Numbered from the stretch's first letter, positions 30,771-42,770 are shown. The stretch is DNA of 64,000 nucleotides from Austropuccinia psidii (GCA_023105745.1 JALGQZ010000013.1:1213501-1277500), one strand, 5' to 3'. The notes: a model not told the origin generated them from the letters alone. Numbers and translations are program-made.

Positions 30771-33700
30771 TTATGGACCCTCAAAGTATACATCTTTGAA
30801 TTCAATGTAGGGAAGAATTATGAAATCTGGCTCTTCTTCAGGTGTTGGAAGTTGCCAGTAAGACATTTCATCATAATAGTTCAAGAAACTTTCTTTATCC
30901 AAGTCCATTTCCTTGTCTTTATCAATTCTCCATGGGCTTTTTGGGTTTAAATCATATGACAGAATAGTGTTCATGAGATCTTTTTGCAATGGTGAGACTT
31001 CAACTTCTATCAAATTTGATTCTGGCTTTGAATAGGAAGATAATCTTGGTTTAATTTCTTTCAAAGAGTCATGATTGTTGTAGGTCTCCCAAAGATTTTC
31101 ATAAGCATGGGAGTGCTTTATTTTCTTCTTTGGAGGATCTTGAGAAATTTCATGTATTTGGAATTCATCAGTTTGATTATATTCCTCTTTATTGTATTCC
31201 TTCATAAATTCTTCATCTTTGAAACAGTCATTAATTTTATTTCTAAGATCTTCCAATGAGTCTTCACAGTATTGATCACTGTTCATTTCTGCCTTCATTT
31301 CAATTTCCATATCTTGTGGGTATTTTTGCTTGGAAAATATGTCAAACAGATTCTTTCTACTATGTATTGGTGGTCCTTTCATTATTTCTGAGCCATTAAC
31401 CAAAACCTGATATAACATACCATAGGTGACAATTGGTTTATAAATAATTTTATTTTCCTTTTTCTCTGCTTCATTGACTTCTTCCATATACCAATTTGAT
31501 TTTTCATCTTGTTTCCATATATAACTTTTATTGTTTTCAGGTTCATCATCAATTTTCCAGAAGTCAGGGCATGGGCTTAAGCTTAAGTTGTTTACTTGAG
31601 GGTTTTTATTTTTAACATAATCTTCATATTCACTTGAAGGTGGTAGATTTCTGTTGATCCATTCCTCCCACTTTTTGGGATCAAATGTAGCCCATTCCTT
31701 GTTTTCTTTTATTGCCTTGTCTAAGTACCAGGCTAATGACTTTGGTTCTTCTGATTTTATTTGATTTGATAGTGCTTCTGTTGATGGTCCCTGTTCTGGC
31801 TCTTGTGTTTCCACCCCTTGGTCTCTTTCCACTTCCTCCTGAGGTTCATTCTCTATTCCCCTATCCATTATGGATAATCTTTCATCTAAATTACATTCCA
31901 TAGACTTTATCTTTTGATAATCTTTGTTTTTAGCTGATTTGAAAATACTTTTTATTTTTGATTTAGATTTATCTTCAGCTTCTTTTAATTTTACTTTGCT
32001 AAACCAATCCTTTATTTTCCCCATTGAACAAAGCTCCATTCCTCTTGGTGGTCCTGTTTGCCATCCTAACATATGGGGTTTGCATATTGGCATACATAAT
32101 CTTCTACCATCTGCTTCTTGATAGCTAAATATTTCTCCTTGTTTCTGTGAAAAGTCCAATCTAATGTTATTGTCTGCCAAGAAGGGCCTTCCAAGGACTG
32201 TATGTACTGCTCCCTTGGCAATGAAGAAATTAATTTCTTTTTCTTCTCCAGAAGGTAAAAGTACTTGTGTGAATTCAGCCAATCCAATTAATGATGTTGT
32301 ATGTCCTCCAATTCCTCTTAAATTCATGTTGAGCTTTCTGTTTGGAATAGAGGCTTTTATTGCTGCATCTTCAGTGATTATGTTGAGCTCTGATCCTGTA
32401 TCTACCAGTGCCATTACTGGATATTCTTCTTTTCCAACAAATACTTGCATAAACCCAAGTGGACAGGCATAATGAAGTCTTGGTTTTTCAGAGTCTTTAA
32501 TTTTTATAGAAATAACATCTTCTTTAATGTCCAAAGTGTTAACTGATTTGATAGCTTCCTTTTCTTCAAGAGAAATCCCTTGAAGCCTGTGAATGAAGGT
32601 TGGTGAAACTGATAATATTTCTTCCAAGGTTAAGTTAATTTTCTGTTCCAAGATTTTCTTTATCACATTTTCAATTGCTAATTTTGGTTTTAACTCCTTC
32701 TTATCCTTTATGAATTCTTTCTTTTCATTTTTGTGGTGAACCATCTTTTTATTTAGCTTGTCACTTTCCTCCTCAACATTCTCTTTTTCTTTACTTTCAC
32801 TTCCTTCAAATGTTTCATCTCTTTTTGTATGGTAATCTTTATATTTGGTTGGAACAATCATCTTCATCTCCTCTTCAGCCTCATCCTCATGATAGGTTCC
32901 TGGTAGTATAGGCTTTTTACTTTGAGAATCTTCTCTATTTTGGCTTTCTTGCTTAGCCAATCTTTGCTTTGTCTTTCTGAGAGTTGCATGTGTTTCCAAC
33001 ATCTCAGTGGGTGAAGATACTGTTGGTGGTTCCCAATTACCCCAGTCTTCTACTTGAGCAATTGAAACTTCTTTTTCTTCCTTTTTCAGCTCAACTATCT
33101 TTTGATCTTCTGGCCTTGCTAAAGGATTTTCCTTTTCAATTATCTTGTTTGAAATTTCTTTTTGTTCTTTATCAAATTCCCTGACTAAATCCTTTGGAGA
33201 TTTGGTTCCTTCTGAAGGTACTCTTTGGAAATTAGGGTAAAGGAACTTTAATCCTTGCCTACTGACAATTCTTTTTTCCATATCTTCTGCCAGATAGCTG
33301 CATCTTGTCAATGAATGACCATTTTCAAAACAGTAATAGCACCTTAAGGGTGGTCTTGGATACAGTTGTGCTGGAACATAAGGTTGATAATTTGCAGGTA
33401 AAGGTACCTGGGTATTTCTTGGTCTGAATGGCTGTGCATTTGGTGCTAAGCCTGATCCTTGTGTATTTGATTTATCCTTCCAGACCTTCTTTGGTGGATT
33501 AACAGCCTCTGATAGTTCTTTAAGCTGATACAAAACATCCTTCATTGGGTTCACTTCTTTTGGGGCTTCATTGACATGAGCCTCTTGAGATGGTGGATTC
33601 TTTATTTTCTTTGTAATATCTTTCATTTGCTTGATAACCTCCTCCCAGCTTTCATCTTCAAATCTGGTTTTCTTTTTGCTTTTGATTTCATCTGACTTTG

Positions 33701-34184
33701 ATAATTGTGATTTCCCTTTAATAACTACTGCTGCCTCCAATTCTGCCTCAATATAATTTCTGAGGATATCCATCTCAGGTAAGATATATCCTCCATCTCT
33801 TGCTTGAGCCATTGTCCTGTCCTTAATCATCTCTTTAGTAACACTACTTCTAATTTCTGGTGATAAAGAATCAAAGACATCTTCATGATAATCATTTTCC
33901 TTTTTGATATACACATACTTCAGCAGATATTTTGAAATTATGTCATATTCCCCAATAAGCTTTCTGTATTGGGACAAACTTTTCACTCCTCCTTCCTGTT
34001 GAGTTTGATTAAATAGTCTTGTTAATGAATCTTTCCTGTGTCTTCTTTCTGGTTCAACCTTTCCCCATTTACTGATCATTTCCTTTTTCAATTGATCCCA
34101 ATCCTCCATTTCATATGCTGGCATTCCTTCAATTTCATATCTGATATCCTTATCTTCACTCCAGAATGCTATTTGCATGGCCAA
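30771..34184 (-). CDS. Element B Gag and aspartic protease
   Basis: 1137 codons. The homologous reading extends upstream of the ATG (NLNFDGSDVEDFIKRAERIA) in the same frame, up to a TAA at 34274-34272. Residues 1-150 resemble the capsid-like Gag core (AYEMEDWDQLKKEMISKW). A CCHC zinc knuckle (CYYCFENGHSLTRC) is at 282-295. A long charged linker follows. The aspartic protease lies near 590, with ALVDTGSE (D595) and later VLGRPFL. The C-terminal 450 residues are acidic and of no known fold, ending in the first part of the duplicated domain. Having protease in the gag frame and pol about 6.8 kb away is unusual. It would form the particle and process it. Confidence 0.85.
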   Translation of the reverse strand: MAMQIAFWSEDKDIRYEIEGMPAYEMEDWDQLKKEMISKWGKVEPERRHRKDSLTRLFNQTQQEGGVKSLSQYRKLIGEYDIISKYLLKYVYIKKENDYHEDVFDSLSPEIRSSVTKEMIKDRTMAQARDGGYILPEMDILRNYIEAELEAAVVIKGKSQLSKSDEIKSKKKTRFEDESWEEVIKQMKDITKKIKNPPSQEAHVNEAPKEVNPMKDVLYQLKELSEAVNPPKKVWKDKSNTQGSGLAPNAQPFRPRNTQVPLPANYQPYVPAQLYPRPPLRCYYCFENGHSLTRCSYLAEDMEKRIVSRQGLKFLYPNFQRVPSEGTKSPKDLVREFDKEQKEISNKIIEKENPLARPEDQKIVELKKEEKEVSIAQVEDWGNWEPPTVSSPTEMLETHATLRKTKQRLAKQESQNREDSQSKKPILPGTYHEDEAEEEMKMIVPTKYKDYHTKRDETFEGSESKEKENVEEESDKLNKKMVHHKNEKKEFIKDKKELKPKLAIENVIKKILEQKINLTLEEILSVSPTFIHRLQGISLEEKEAIKSVNTLDIKEDVISIKIKDSEKPRLHYACPLGFMQVFVGKEEYPVMALVDTGSELNIITEDAAIKASIPNRKLNMNLRGIGGHTTSLIGLAEFTQVLLPSGEEKEINFFIAKGAVHTVLGRPFLADNNIRLDFSQKQGEIFSYQEADGRRLCMPICKPHMLGWQTGPPRGMELCSMGKIKDWFSKVKLKEAEDKSKSKIKSIFKSAKNKDYQKIKSMECNLDERLSIMDRGIENEPQEEVERDQGVETQEPEQGPSTEALSNQIKSEEPKSLAWYLDKAIKENKEWATFDPKKWEEWINRNLPPSSEYEDYVKNKNPQVNNLSLSPCPDFWKIDDEPENNKSYIWKQDEKSNWYMEEVNEAEKKENKIIYKPIVTYGMLYQVLVNGSEIMKGPPIHSRKNLFDIFSKQKYPQDMEIEMKAEMNSDQYCEDSLEDLRNKINDCFKDEEFMKEYNKEEYNQTDEFQIHEISQDPPKKKIKHSHAYENLWETYNNHDSLKEIKPRLSSYSKPESNLIEVEVSPLQKDLMNTILSYDLNPKSPWRIDKDKEMDLDKESFLNYYDEMSYWQLPTPEEEPDFIILPYIEFKDVYFEGP

Positions 34185-34271
34185 ATCCCTTTCATTGGCT
34201 CCTTCAATTGATGCTATCCTTTCAGCTCTCTTGATAAAATCTTCAACATCACTTCCATCAAAGTTGAGGTT

Positions 34272-34709
34272 TTAATCCTTTGCCTTTATTTTAACAATCT
34301 TCCTTGTGGGTATTGTAACTCTTTCAGGTTGCTGAGTTGGTGTTGTAATATGTACCCTTTTTGCAAATCTTGCAGCTCTTGGCAATGTTCCTGGTGTGGA
34401 TGTTGCAAATGTCTTTGGGGTTGGTGATGGTGATGGTTGCTGGGGTCTGAGCATTCTTTCAATAGTTGCATCCCCAGTAGTTTCAGGTGATAATTGACTT
34501 GATTTTGTCTTCTTTCCATGTCTTCTTGCAGCTCTTTCCATAGCCTTCTGTAATTCTAACCTTTTCTTCTGAAATTCTTCATCATTTTCTAGATAAGAAA
34601 AATCCTCTTCTTCACTTTCTTCCTGACCTAATTCCTCAATTCTGGACTGCTCTTTTTGCAATTCCTCCTCCAAGGTTAGAGCCTTCTTTGAGGATGATGA
34701 TTCCTCCAT
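34272..34709 (-). CDS. Element B Gag N-terminal region
   Basis: 145 codons from ATG (MEESSSSKKALTLEEELQKE), in the same frame as the main gag ORF. A Glu-rich coiled-coil-like segment is followed by a basic, proline-rich stretch (PSPTPKTFATSTP). It ends KIKAKD then TAA. The next codons read straight into the Gag core, so this is probably the true N terminus of the Gag polyprotein and the TAA a nonsense change. Confidence 0.7.
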   Translation of the reverse strand: MEESSSSKKALTLEEELQKEQSRIEELGQEESEEEDFSYLENDEEFQKKRLELQKAMERAARRHGKKTKSSQLSPETTGDATIERMLRPQQPSPSPTPKTFATSTPGTLPRAARFAKRVHITTPTQQPERVTIPTRKIVKIKAKD

Positions 34710-34837
34710 TATAATTGTGATCTAAACAATGATTTAATTTTTAATTTTTTTTTTGATTGATTCTTTTTGGTTTTTTTTTGATTTTATAATTGTTAAGATT
34801 GATAATGTGATCTTATTAATGATACTTGAGATTGGAA

Positions 34838-34858
34838 GGCCACTGTTGGGACACCAGA
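34838..34858 (-). promoter_or_regulatory. Primer-binding site of element B
   Basis: On the minus strand, TC then TGGTGTCCCAACAGTGG directly follows the 5' LTR. A TGG start two bases from the LTR is the usual layout. It differs entirely from the leader motif of A, C and D, so B is a separate lineage. I did not identify the tRNA. Confidence 0.7.
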
Positions 34859-36935
34859 TGTGGGAACTCCTTTTGTTGTGGGATAAATAATAGGCAGTAC
34901 CTTGAGGGGGAAATTATTGGTGAGTCTGTTTTGAATTTCAGAATTAGCCAATAACCATGGGTGCTAAGGTGTATTAGCTGCCCCTCTAAATATACTGAAA
35001 AGGATACCCTTTTGATGAGATCACAAATCAATTATTTAATTTTGTGGCTTTTCAATTAGAGAATTTTCTTCAGCAGTCTCTATCAGTCTGTCAATAAAAG
35101 ATCACTATGATAATAATGGTAATAGTTAATATTTTTTTTAATAATTTAGGTTTGCTTAACTTTCTTGTTATTGATTATAATTCTTTTTAATGAATTCTTC
35201 TAGTATTCTTTCTTTCAATACCTGATATATTTTAAATAATATTGTTTAAGATCACTATTAATATTAATAATAATCTTGATAGCTAACTAATACTTTTAAA
35301 GGTTCTTTAATAATACTATCAATATAGCTTTAATAATTTAAGGGTAAGATAATTCTTTAAGGGTAGTTTTGTTTAATATAAGGGTAAGATATCAATGATA
35401 TAATAGTAATATAATACTATTAGGATCAATATAAATATAATCCAATATACCTAAAAGGCTTATGATATAAGGTATAAGGGTAAGATGATATCCCTTCTAT
35501 AAATAAGGGTTATTGATAAATTAGATAAGATCACTATTGATAATATCTTCCAACACTACTTCAGCACTACTACTATAATGGTAAGACTATTTAAATAATA
35601 TTAAACTCTTTCATTAATATTATAAATATCTTTCATTAATTAATCATAAATAATACTATAAGATACTGAGCCTTGCTACTGATCTTTTTCAATATAAATA
35701 CTAGATTATCCTACTAGAGAAGGGATGGATTGATCCTCAAGATTATTGTCTGAATCAGAAGCATGGGGGGAAAAACAGGCAGAGAGGCCCTTTATTTATA
35801 CCTTTTGGGCCCTCCATAGAGCCTTCCAAAAACAAGGGACTTAGAAAAAATTCCACCTTGAGACATTTTTGCTGGTGGGTAAATTAAAAATGGTGTCATT
35901 TGATCAAGATATTGCACCATATGTTTGGTTGATTGCACCATTCTGAACCTTATTATTGTCAGTGCACAGCCTTGAGACATTTTTGCTAGTGGTTAAATTT
36001 GGAATGGTGTCATTTTTTCAGGATATTGCACCATATGTTTGGTTAATTGCACCATACTTTTTGAATTATACTCTTATTTTAACTGAACTCTATTCTTATT
36101 ATGCACAGCCTTGAGACATTTTTGCTAGTGGTTAAATTTGGAATGGTGTCATTTGATACAGATATTGCACCATAGGTTTGGTTGATTGCACCATTTTAAA
36201 AAACTGTATTCTTATCTCTACTAACCTTATTTTTCCTCTTCACAGCCTTGAGACATTTTTGCTAGTGGTTAAATTTGGAATGGTGTCATTTGATACAGAT
36301 ATTGCAACATATGTTTGGTTGATTGCACCATTTTTTTTAAAACTGTATTCTTATCTCTACTAACTTTATTTTTCTTCTTCACAGCCTTGATCTGTATTCA
36401 GTTGAGTATTTCTCTATGTAAAATTTAATTTGTAAATAATACCTGTAATGTTTGGTTATGGGAGTTTAAGTGGGGATTGAGTAATGTAACACTATGTTAA
36501 CTTATATGTAAGTTTGTTTTTTTTTTATGTCAAGACATGTAACACATGATGTTGTAAGAGTAATGGTATCACTTATGTAATATTACACATGTTTATTCAT
36601 ATTGAATATTTAAACAAGCTGCATTATCTTTAAGCATATTCTTGTACCTAGTATAGGGTGTATAGTATCATTTCTCTTCTTTAATCCATGATATCTAGAA
36701 AATTATTGACATTATGGGGTTGAGGCAATATGTGACTATAGGTAAAATTTGATGTAGATTCCAGTGGAATACTTTTTTTTGTTATTTTAATATAATTCTC
36801 TTCCTTTTTCTTGCAATTTTTTACTTTTATCTTTATTTTCTTTATATATATATATATATATTATTATTATTGATCAAAGTTTTAGCTTTGAAATTGTGGA
36901 TTTGAACCTTGGAAGAACTGGTATGGAATACCACA
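34859..36935 (-). repeat. 5' LTR of element B
   Basis: 2077 bp, with the same ends as the left copy. It has four tandem units starting at 35856, 35970, 36109 and 36246 instead of three. The second of these (with GGATATTGCACC and GAATTATACTC) has no close counterpart in the left LTR. Confidence 0.94.
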
Positions 36936-38800
36936 ACGGTTCTTATGAAATAAGATAATAAAGATTATTATAAACACAATTAAGTAATTTATTAATCAAT
37001 TATTTCTTTTACTTGTTATGCACTACTAGTGATTATAGCAGTAAGCAGTAGTTGTCTACTAGAATCAATTACAAGAAGTATTTAATAATAAAACTTCTTT
37101 ATTAAAATAATAAAATTATTTCAATATAGAATTGAATTTTTCAAGAATAATTATAATATAGAACTCTTGAAGAAAACAATTACTAGAGAAAAACTTTAAG
37201 AATTAAGACAAAACACTCACTAATACTCCAAAGAACTTATTAAAGATGATAGTAGAGAAATTTGACAGATAATGGTGAATTTTAATGAATCAAAATGGAT
37301 TTATAACAGTATTAAAACAATATATAGTTTATTTCTATTATTTGACGTCTTTCTGATTTATTTTTGAAAGAATAAAACACTTAAGAAAAGATTAACTAAT
37401 ACTTACTTGTTGGTAATAATGGTAAAATTGAATAATGTGATGATTTGGAAAAAACAGCAAGAGGAGGCCTCTTTTAAGTCTAAGACAGCTCACAGAGGTG
37501 TGCCATGGAGCAAACTGAAAAACCGGTTAGTGATAAAATAGTAATCCTTTTTGGATTAGTTATTGCATCATATGTTGTCATGTAAGATTATCATAATTAC
37601 TTAATTGATGCTTTTACGTGACTACCAACCCCAATATGGTTAAGAATAAAAGGATTAACATCTTTAAATATTCTTTTATTTAAAAATGAACATTAATTTC
37701 TCAAATTTATCAATGTCATTGGAAGTTTCATCACAGAGTGTATTTATTGTGAATTTTTGAAGATTTAGTGTTTCACATGAAATCATCAAAAATGGGCTGT
37801 AAGTAAAACTTTTAATTTTACTTGATAAAAAGTGTGATTATTTTTAATTTTTGTATGAATTATACTTCTCTTAATTGGTCCTGAAAATTTCATAAAGATT
37901 CATTAAGAATTGTATTTTCAATGAATTTTTGAAGTTTTTACCTCATTTCTATGTAGAATTGCAAATAGCACTATATTGCTGGTTGCTATGAGGTAAATCA
38001 ATGGATACTAGTCCAAAAAAGGGTTTGAATTACTTTTTGAGGGTTTCTCCATGGAAAATAATCAATAATTGAAATGCTTACAGGAGTCTAAGTTGCTCTT
38101 TACCTCCTTGGCACATCAAAATAGCAGCTTATTTGCTATTTTTCTTATGATTTAATTAGATTTTAACTTGGTAACCAAGTTCCCAAAAATGTTTTAGTAT
38201 ACCAATTGGGCAAAAATCAGCCATGGATCCAATCATTAGAGATGTTCATGCCTCAGAGGCCTCAGAAGTTGGGTACCCTGGCTCTCTTTGATGTCTTTTG
38301 TCCCCCTTGACTATTTTCACATCAAAAATAGAAATTCAGGCTTAAAGACTGATATTGGCTATGGGTGTACCAAACGTTTATGTAAGAATACCATAATATT
38401 AAGTGCCACAAACATGCATAACACTATTCTTAGTGTATATGTAACATGGATTTCTCACATTCCCATTATTTTAGCGTTAAATTGAGAAAAAAACTTTTCA
38501 CAATTCCTTTATGTGATATCAATGAGTTGGCATTGAATTATTTTCCATATTACCACCTCTGAGAGTTAGTTTAAGCTTATTCACTCCATGGAGTTACCCT
38601 AGGTGAAGTTTTGTGTAGAATCCAAATCTGGCCTTCAATCCATAGATTTACGTACTCACAAAAAAGTTATTCATCTTTTCTAAAATAAAAAAATGAATTT
38701 TGAATATATGCATGATTTATGGATTATGCATAGTTAAAAATTTACTTTTAAAAGTATTTGTGGCCTATTTGGGTATGTACAATATACCTCAAGGCTCACA
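36936..38800 (-). repeat. Inner part of the 3' LTR of element D
   Basis: Resumes the D LTR after the insertion of B and ends CTCACA at 38800. It aligns with 55550-57415 along its whole length, with roughly one difference in ten bases by eye. On the minus strand, GCTGGGAGGGAA just inside (38812-38801) is the polypurine tract. Confidence 0.92.
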
Positions 38801-39062
38801 TTCCCTCCCAGCAAAAAATAGAATTGTACTACAGTTTTATCAATGGTGTCAAGAAGAAAAAGGCCCCAAAGGGGGGTTAATGTCCACTGTCCAGCCTCTT
38901 TACATTACTCAGATCAAGTAATTTAAAGCACATTGATATACATATTCAGGCTTGTGACCTTCTTTCATGTCTAAATCTTCTCAAGAGTTTATCTGAGTCA
39001 GGTATTTCTTATTCTGCCAGCCATTCATCTTCATGTACTTGATTTCTATATCTGACGAGATA

Positions 39063-40296
39063 TTATCTTTGATTTTTACCCCTAAGTCTCCCTTCTTTAA
39101 TTACTTTCTTTATTCTTTTGTCTTCACTCTGTTCCACTGGTGCTAAAGTCAAAGGAGCTGGGTTCCTTAAAGGAAACAATTCTTTGTCAGCTGGTTGATA
39201 AGGTTTATCAGGATGACTGGAAAAGTGGGATGTTTGTTTTCTCATTCACCACTTAATTCCACTTGAACTGCATTGGTTCCATGTAAGAAAACAATAACAA
39301 AAGGTCATACATAAAAATCTTTGAGTTTCCTTGGGCCTTTGATATTATTAAAATTCAAGGTTGAAACTAGAACTAGGTCCCCCACTTTGAAGTCTGGTAC
39401 TTTGTGACTCTTGTCCCACTTTTGTTTTGCATAGTCAAAAGCATCATTCATACTCTGTTTTGCATGATGTTTCACTTTATCAAGAATTATATTGAATCTG
39501 GAAGCTGTAGGATGAATGTCAATCAAGTCTTTCCTCAGTGTGTCTGCTGGGAGTCTTGCATTCCATCCTTTTTCTAACATAGCAGGATTTTGGCCTGTAG
39601 AAGAATGGACTGATGTCTTATATTCCAGTTCTAATGCAGGTATTAAAGTGCACCAGTCATGGGTAAAGCCATCTGAGTCTTTGAACTTTAACCCATAAGC
39701 ACAGAATCCCCTGATCATGTCTTCCAAAGTTGAATAATTCTCTCTGCTAGTCCATCTGTTTGAGGGTGATATGCTGTTCAGAATGATAACTTAGTCCCAA
39801 AGAATCTGTGAAGATTGGTCCAAAGTGCAGATCCAAACTTGGAATCTCTTGCACTTATGATATTATTAAATAATCCTGTATGAGATATTGCTCTACTCAA
39901 TAGAAGAAGAGCTATATCCATAGCAGTGTCATTGTTATGATATGGTAAGGATATGGGAGTCTTGCTGTATCTGTCTACAATGACTAAACAAGCATTATAG
40001 CTTTTATCACCACTTGGAGGCAGTGCTGTGACCCAATCCATATGAAAAACTTCCCAAGGGTATTTTGTTTCCTTAATATGAATCTTCAGTCCAAATTTCT
40101 TGCCTGTACACCTGTTTTCTTTTTGGCATCTATCACAGGTATGGGAATATTCAATGGTTTCTTTTCCCCAAGATGGCCACCATGCACAATTTTTCACTCT
40201 TTCAAGTGTTATGTCTTGTGACAGGTTTCCAGAGTATATTCTATCATGGCATTTATGAAGAATGGTATTGATAAGCAATCTGCTACACAATATCAT
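39063..40296 (-). pseudogene. Element D integrase, decayed
   Basis: Three open pieces. 40296-39778 has the zinc-binding HHCC site (CDRCQKENR), MDWVTALPPSGD with the first Asp, and NIISARDSKFG, where the usual SDRD has become SARD, so the second Asp is displaced or lost. 39727-39305 begins MEDMIRGFCAYG and continues to [19 protein letters not shown]. 39245-39063 holds HPDKPYQPADKELFPLRNP and a KKVIKEGRLRGKNQR-like start of the chromodomain region. The segment with the catalytic Glu lies in the gap between the first two frames. Confidence 0.82.
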
Positions 40297-40371
40297 TACA
40301 CAAGAACGTTTGGCTCTGTGATAAATTATCCAATCAAATAAGTCAAATCTTCCTTCAGAATATGAATTCTT

Positions 40372-41208
40372 TCAAACTTCATCCAGTGCATTGACTAAAG
40401 ATGTATATTTGCATTCTTTATCTAACAAGGAAGTAAAGATATTGAAATTTTTGTCTTGCTTATAAGATTCTCTGACTTCTTCAAAGAATTCAGTCCCAAT
40501 ATCAGTTATGTCAATTCCTTCAATTGGAGTCTGTGGCTCTGCTTCCAAAGGTACATAAGCTGGGTTATCAGGAGTATTAGCTAATGCCCATCTGCTAAGT
40601 CCATCAGCATTATTGTGAATTTTTCCTGCCTTATGAACTATAGTCATGTTACCTCTATATTCTTGAATGGCTATTTGCCATCTCAACATATTTCTGTTGG
40701 GAGCTTTCATGTTAAGAAGTGATTTCACAGCCTTACAGTCATTTATTACTTCAAAAACACTGCCATCAAGATAATAGTGTAATTTCTCAAGTGCCCATAA
40801 TAAATATAAGCGCTCCATCTGGCTCGCACCATATCTGTCTTCTGTTGGTTTGATGTGTCTTGAAATGTAACAAACTTGTCCCTCTGTAGGTTTGTCATCA
40901 ATAATCTGTACTTGATGTAGGGCTGCCCCTAATCCATCTCCACATGTATCAATGTACAATTTCAAATGTATATTCCAGTCAGGCATGAGGAGTAAAGGCG
41001 CTTCTGTAAGAGATTTCCTTATCTTGTCATAAGGTTTAATTCTTTCCTGTGTCATATCAAATACTTTCTGTTGATCACAGATTCTATAGAGTGATTTGGG
41101 CAGAATTGCAAAGTCTTTCAGGTGTTGCCTTTGATAACCGGAAAGTCCAAGAAAAGACATCATTTTCTTCTTACTCTGGGGTATTGGCTTAAGTAACACT
41201 GCTGCCAC
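40372..41208 (-). pseudogene. Element D RT connection and RNase H
   Basis: 278 open codons: the end of RT ([21 protein letters not shown]), RNase H ([18 protein letters not shown], then [18 protein letters not shown] and [19 protein letters not shown]) and the linker to integrase ([17 protein letters not shown]). TECLCLVW of the intact relatives is MERLYLLW here, which keeps the Glu. It is one of several broken pieces of the same polyprotein. Confidence 0.82.
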
Positions 41209-41225
41209 TTTATTTTTTTCAATAC

Positions 41226-42500
41226 CCTAGCTTAAACCAGAAACAATATGTCCTAAATCTTTGAGTTCTTCAAAGCCAAAGTTACATTTCTTGAGTGAAA
41301 TCTTCATATTCACTCCTGTAGCTTTGTCAAGTACTCTTGCAAGTCTTTCAAGGTGCAAAGACCATGAGTCAGAACATATGATAATATCATAAATAAATTA
41401 TAAGCCATCCTTCAGATAATTCTGTGGGGAAGATGGTATTCATCCTTCTTCGATAATGGGATGGTGCATTTTTAATACCAAATGGCATTCTAAGATACTC
41501 ATAAATACCACAGTGAGTGATAATTCTAAGTAATTTCTTTTTTTTTGGGTGTCAAAAAATGTTTATGAAAGGCTTTCAATGTATCCATGGATTTTATATA
41601 CTTGGCTTTAGACAATTTAGTCAGTATTTCTGAAATCCTAGGGATTGGATACCTATGTGGAACTGTGTAGGTATTCAATGCTTTAAAGTCTCCAACCATC
41701 CTTGACTTATCATTATGCCAAGAGATAATAACAGGTGTTGTCACTTCAACTTCCTCATTATGGCCTACATTTCTTAGTACACCAAGTTGAATCAACTCTT
41801 GGATATGTTTTTCCAAGGCTTTTCTAGCTCTGGGACTGGCTGGATAATCTGGTCTTCTAAGTACTGGAGGGTATGGTCTGTAAATATTAAGAGCAATATC
41901 AACTTCATGCCCTTTGATAGCGCCTAATGGTTCATTATCAGAAGCAAAGGCATTCTTATATGTGTATAATACATCAATAATATCATACCTCATTTTGGGT
42001 GATAATAATGGATTAAACTGTGCTTCAACAAGTTTATTAGCCAAAAATTCTTCCTTATAAGTATTTTTAACAGAAGATATTATAGATATTTGCTTTGGCA
42101 TATTGGAAAAAGCAAATTTTTGTCTTTTATTTTCTCCAATTGTGAAATATCTGTCTTTATGGTTATTTATGTCAATACCATAAATATTCCAGTAATCATT
42201 CCCAAGAATGATGTGGTGAGATGTGCAATTGTCCATTACTACTATCTCTGTCTTCATTCTTACACTTCCTGTTGGTTGTGGAAATACAAGATTAGTGTCC
42301 AATATGCCCAAAGGGTAAATATTATTGCTGGAACTACTAAACTGTACACCCTCTATTGGTAATAGATAGTTCTTCCATTCAGGTAGTATGGCTTGAAGAT
42401 AATCTTTGCCTACACAAGTACAAAATGTCTCTGTATGCAAATTTACTCTGGCTTCAGTATCATTAATCAGGATTATTGTGATACAAGATGCTCCAGCAGT
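41226..42500 (-). pseudogene. Element D protease and RT, decayed
   Basis: The largest open piece (42440-41526) starts after the protease active site, continues with LPIEGVQFSSSSNNIYPLGI and the flap region (IILGNDYWNIYGID), and enters RT at PLGAIKGHEVDIALNIYRPYPP, VGDFKALNTYTVPHRYPIPRI and SMDTLKAFHKHF. A frame change follows at 41526. Around 41395-41410 the catalytic YIDD box is damaged: TATTTATGATATTATC encodes only one of the two Asp residues in any one frame. RT is therefore dead. Confidence 0.82.
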
Positions 42501-42770
42501 GTATCACTTACCTCTAGCAGGTTTGGTTTTACACATTCTGGTATCCTGGATATTGATCAGGTTATGAAAATCTTCACTGTACTGTGGCAAGTGAGTATGG
42601 ACTTCTGTGACCTAAAAGAAAGCCGTAATGTTTTCAATGGGATATTCTTCTACTGGTGTATCCTCAGAGACTGCAGAATCTAGGTCATACTCCTCTTTCT
42701 CTTCAGTACACTGAGCTTCTTCAATGACTTGAACTTCATTGATTTTTGTCTTTTTGGTGCAAGTTTTGGA

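Larger units (their letters stand above)
18466..36935 (-). mobile_element. Element B: 18.5-kb Ty3/gypsy LTR retrotransposon with a long internal spacer
   Basis: A minus-strand element flanked by the 4-bp TSD ACGG (18462-18465 and 36936-36939), inserted in the left LTR of D. The LTRs are TG...CA and measure 1931 bp (3', left) and 2077 bp (5', right). The difference is one extra copy of a ~139-bp tandem unit. In element orientation: primer-binding site, Gag plus protease frame, duplicated unknown domain, small ORFs, a 5-kb spacer rich in hairpins, the RT-RNase H-integrase ORF and a polypurine tract. The total is about twice that of A or C. The pol ORF is intact, while the gag frame has two in-frame TAA codons. 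By eye the LTRs are nearly identical apart from the repeat, so the insertion is young. Confidence 0.94.
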
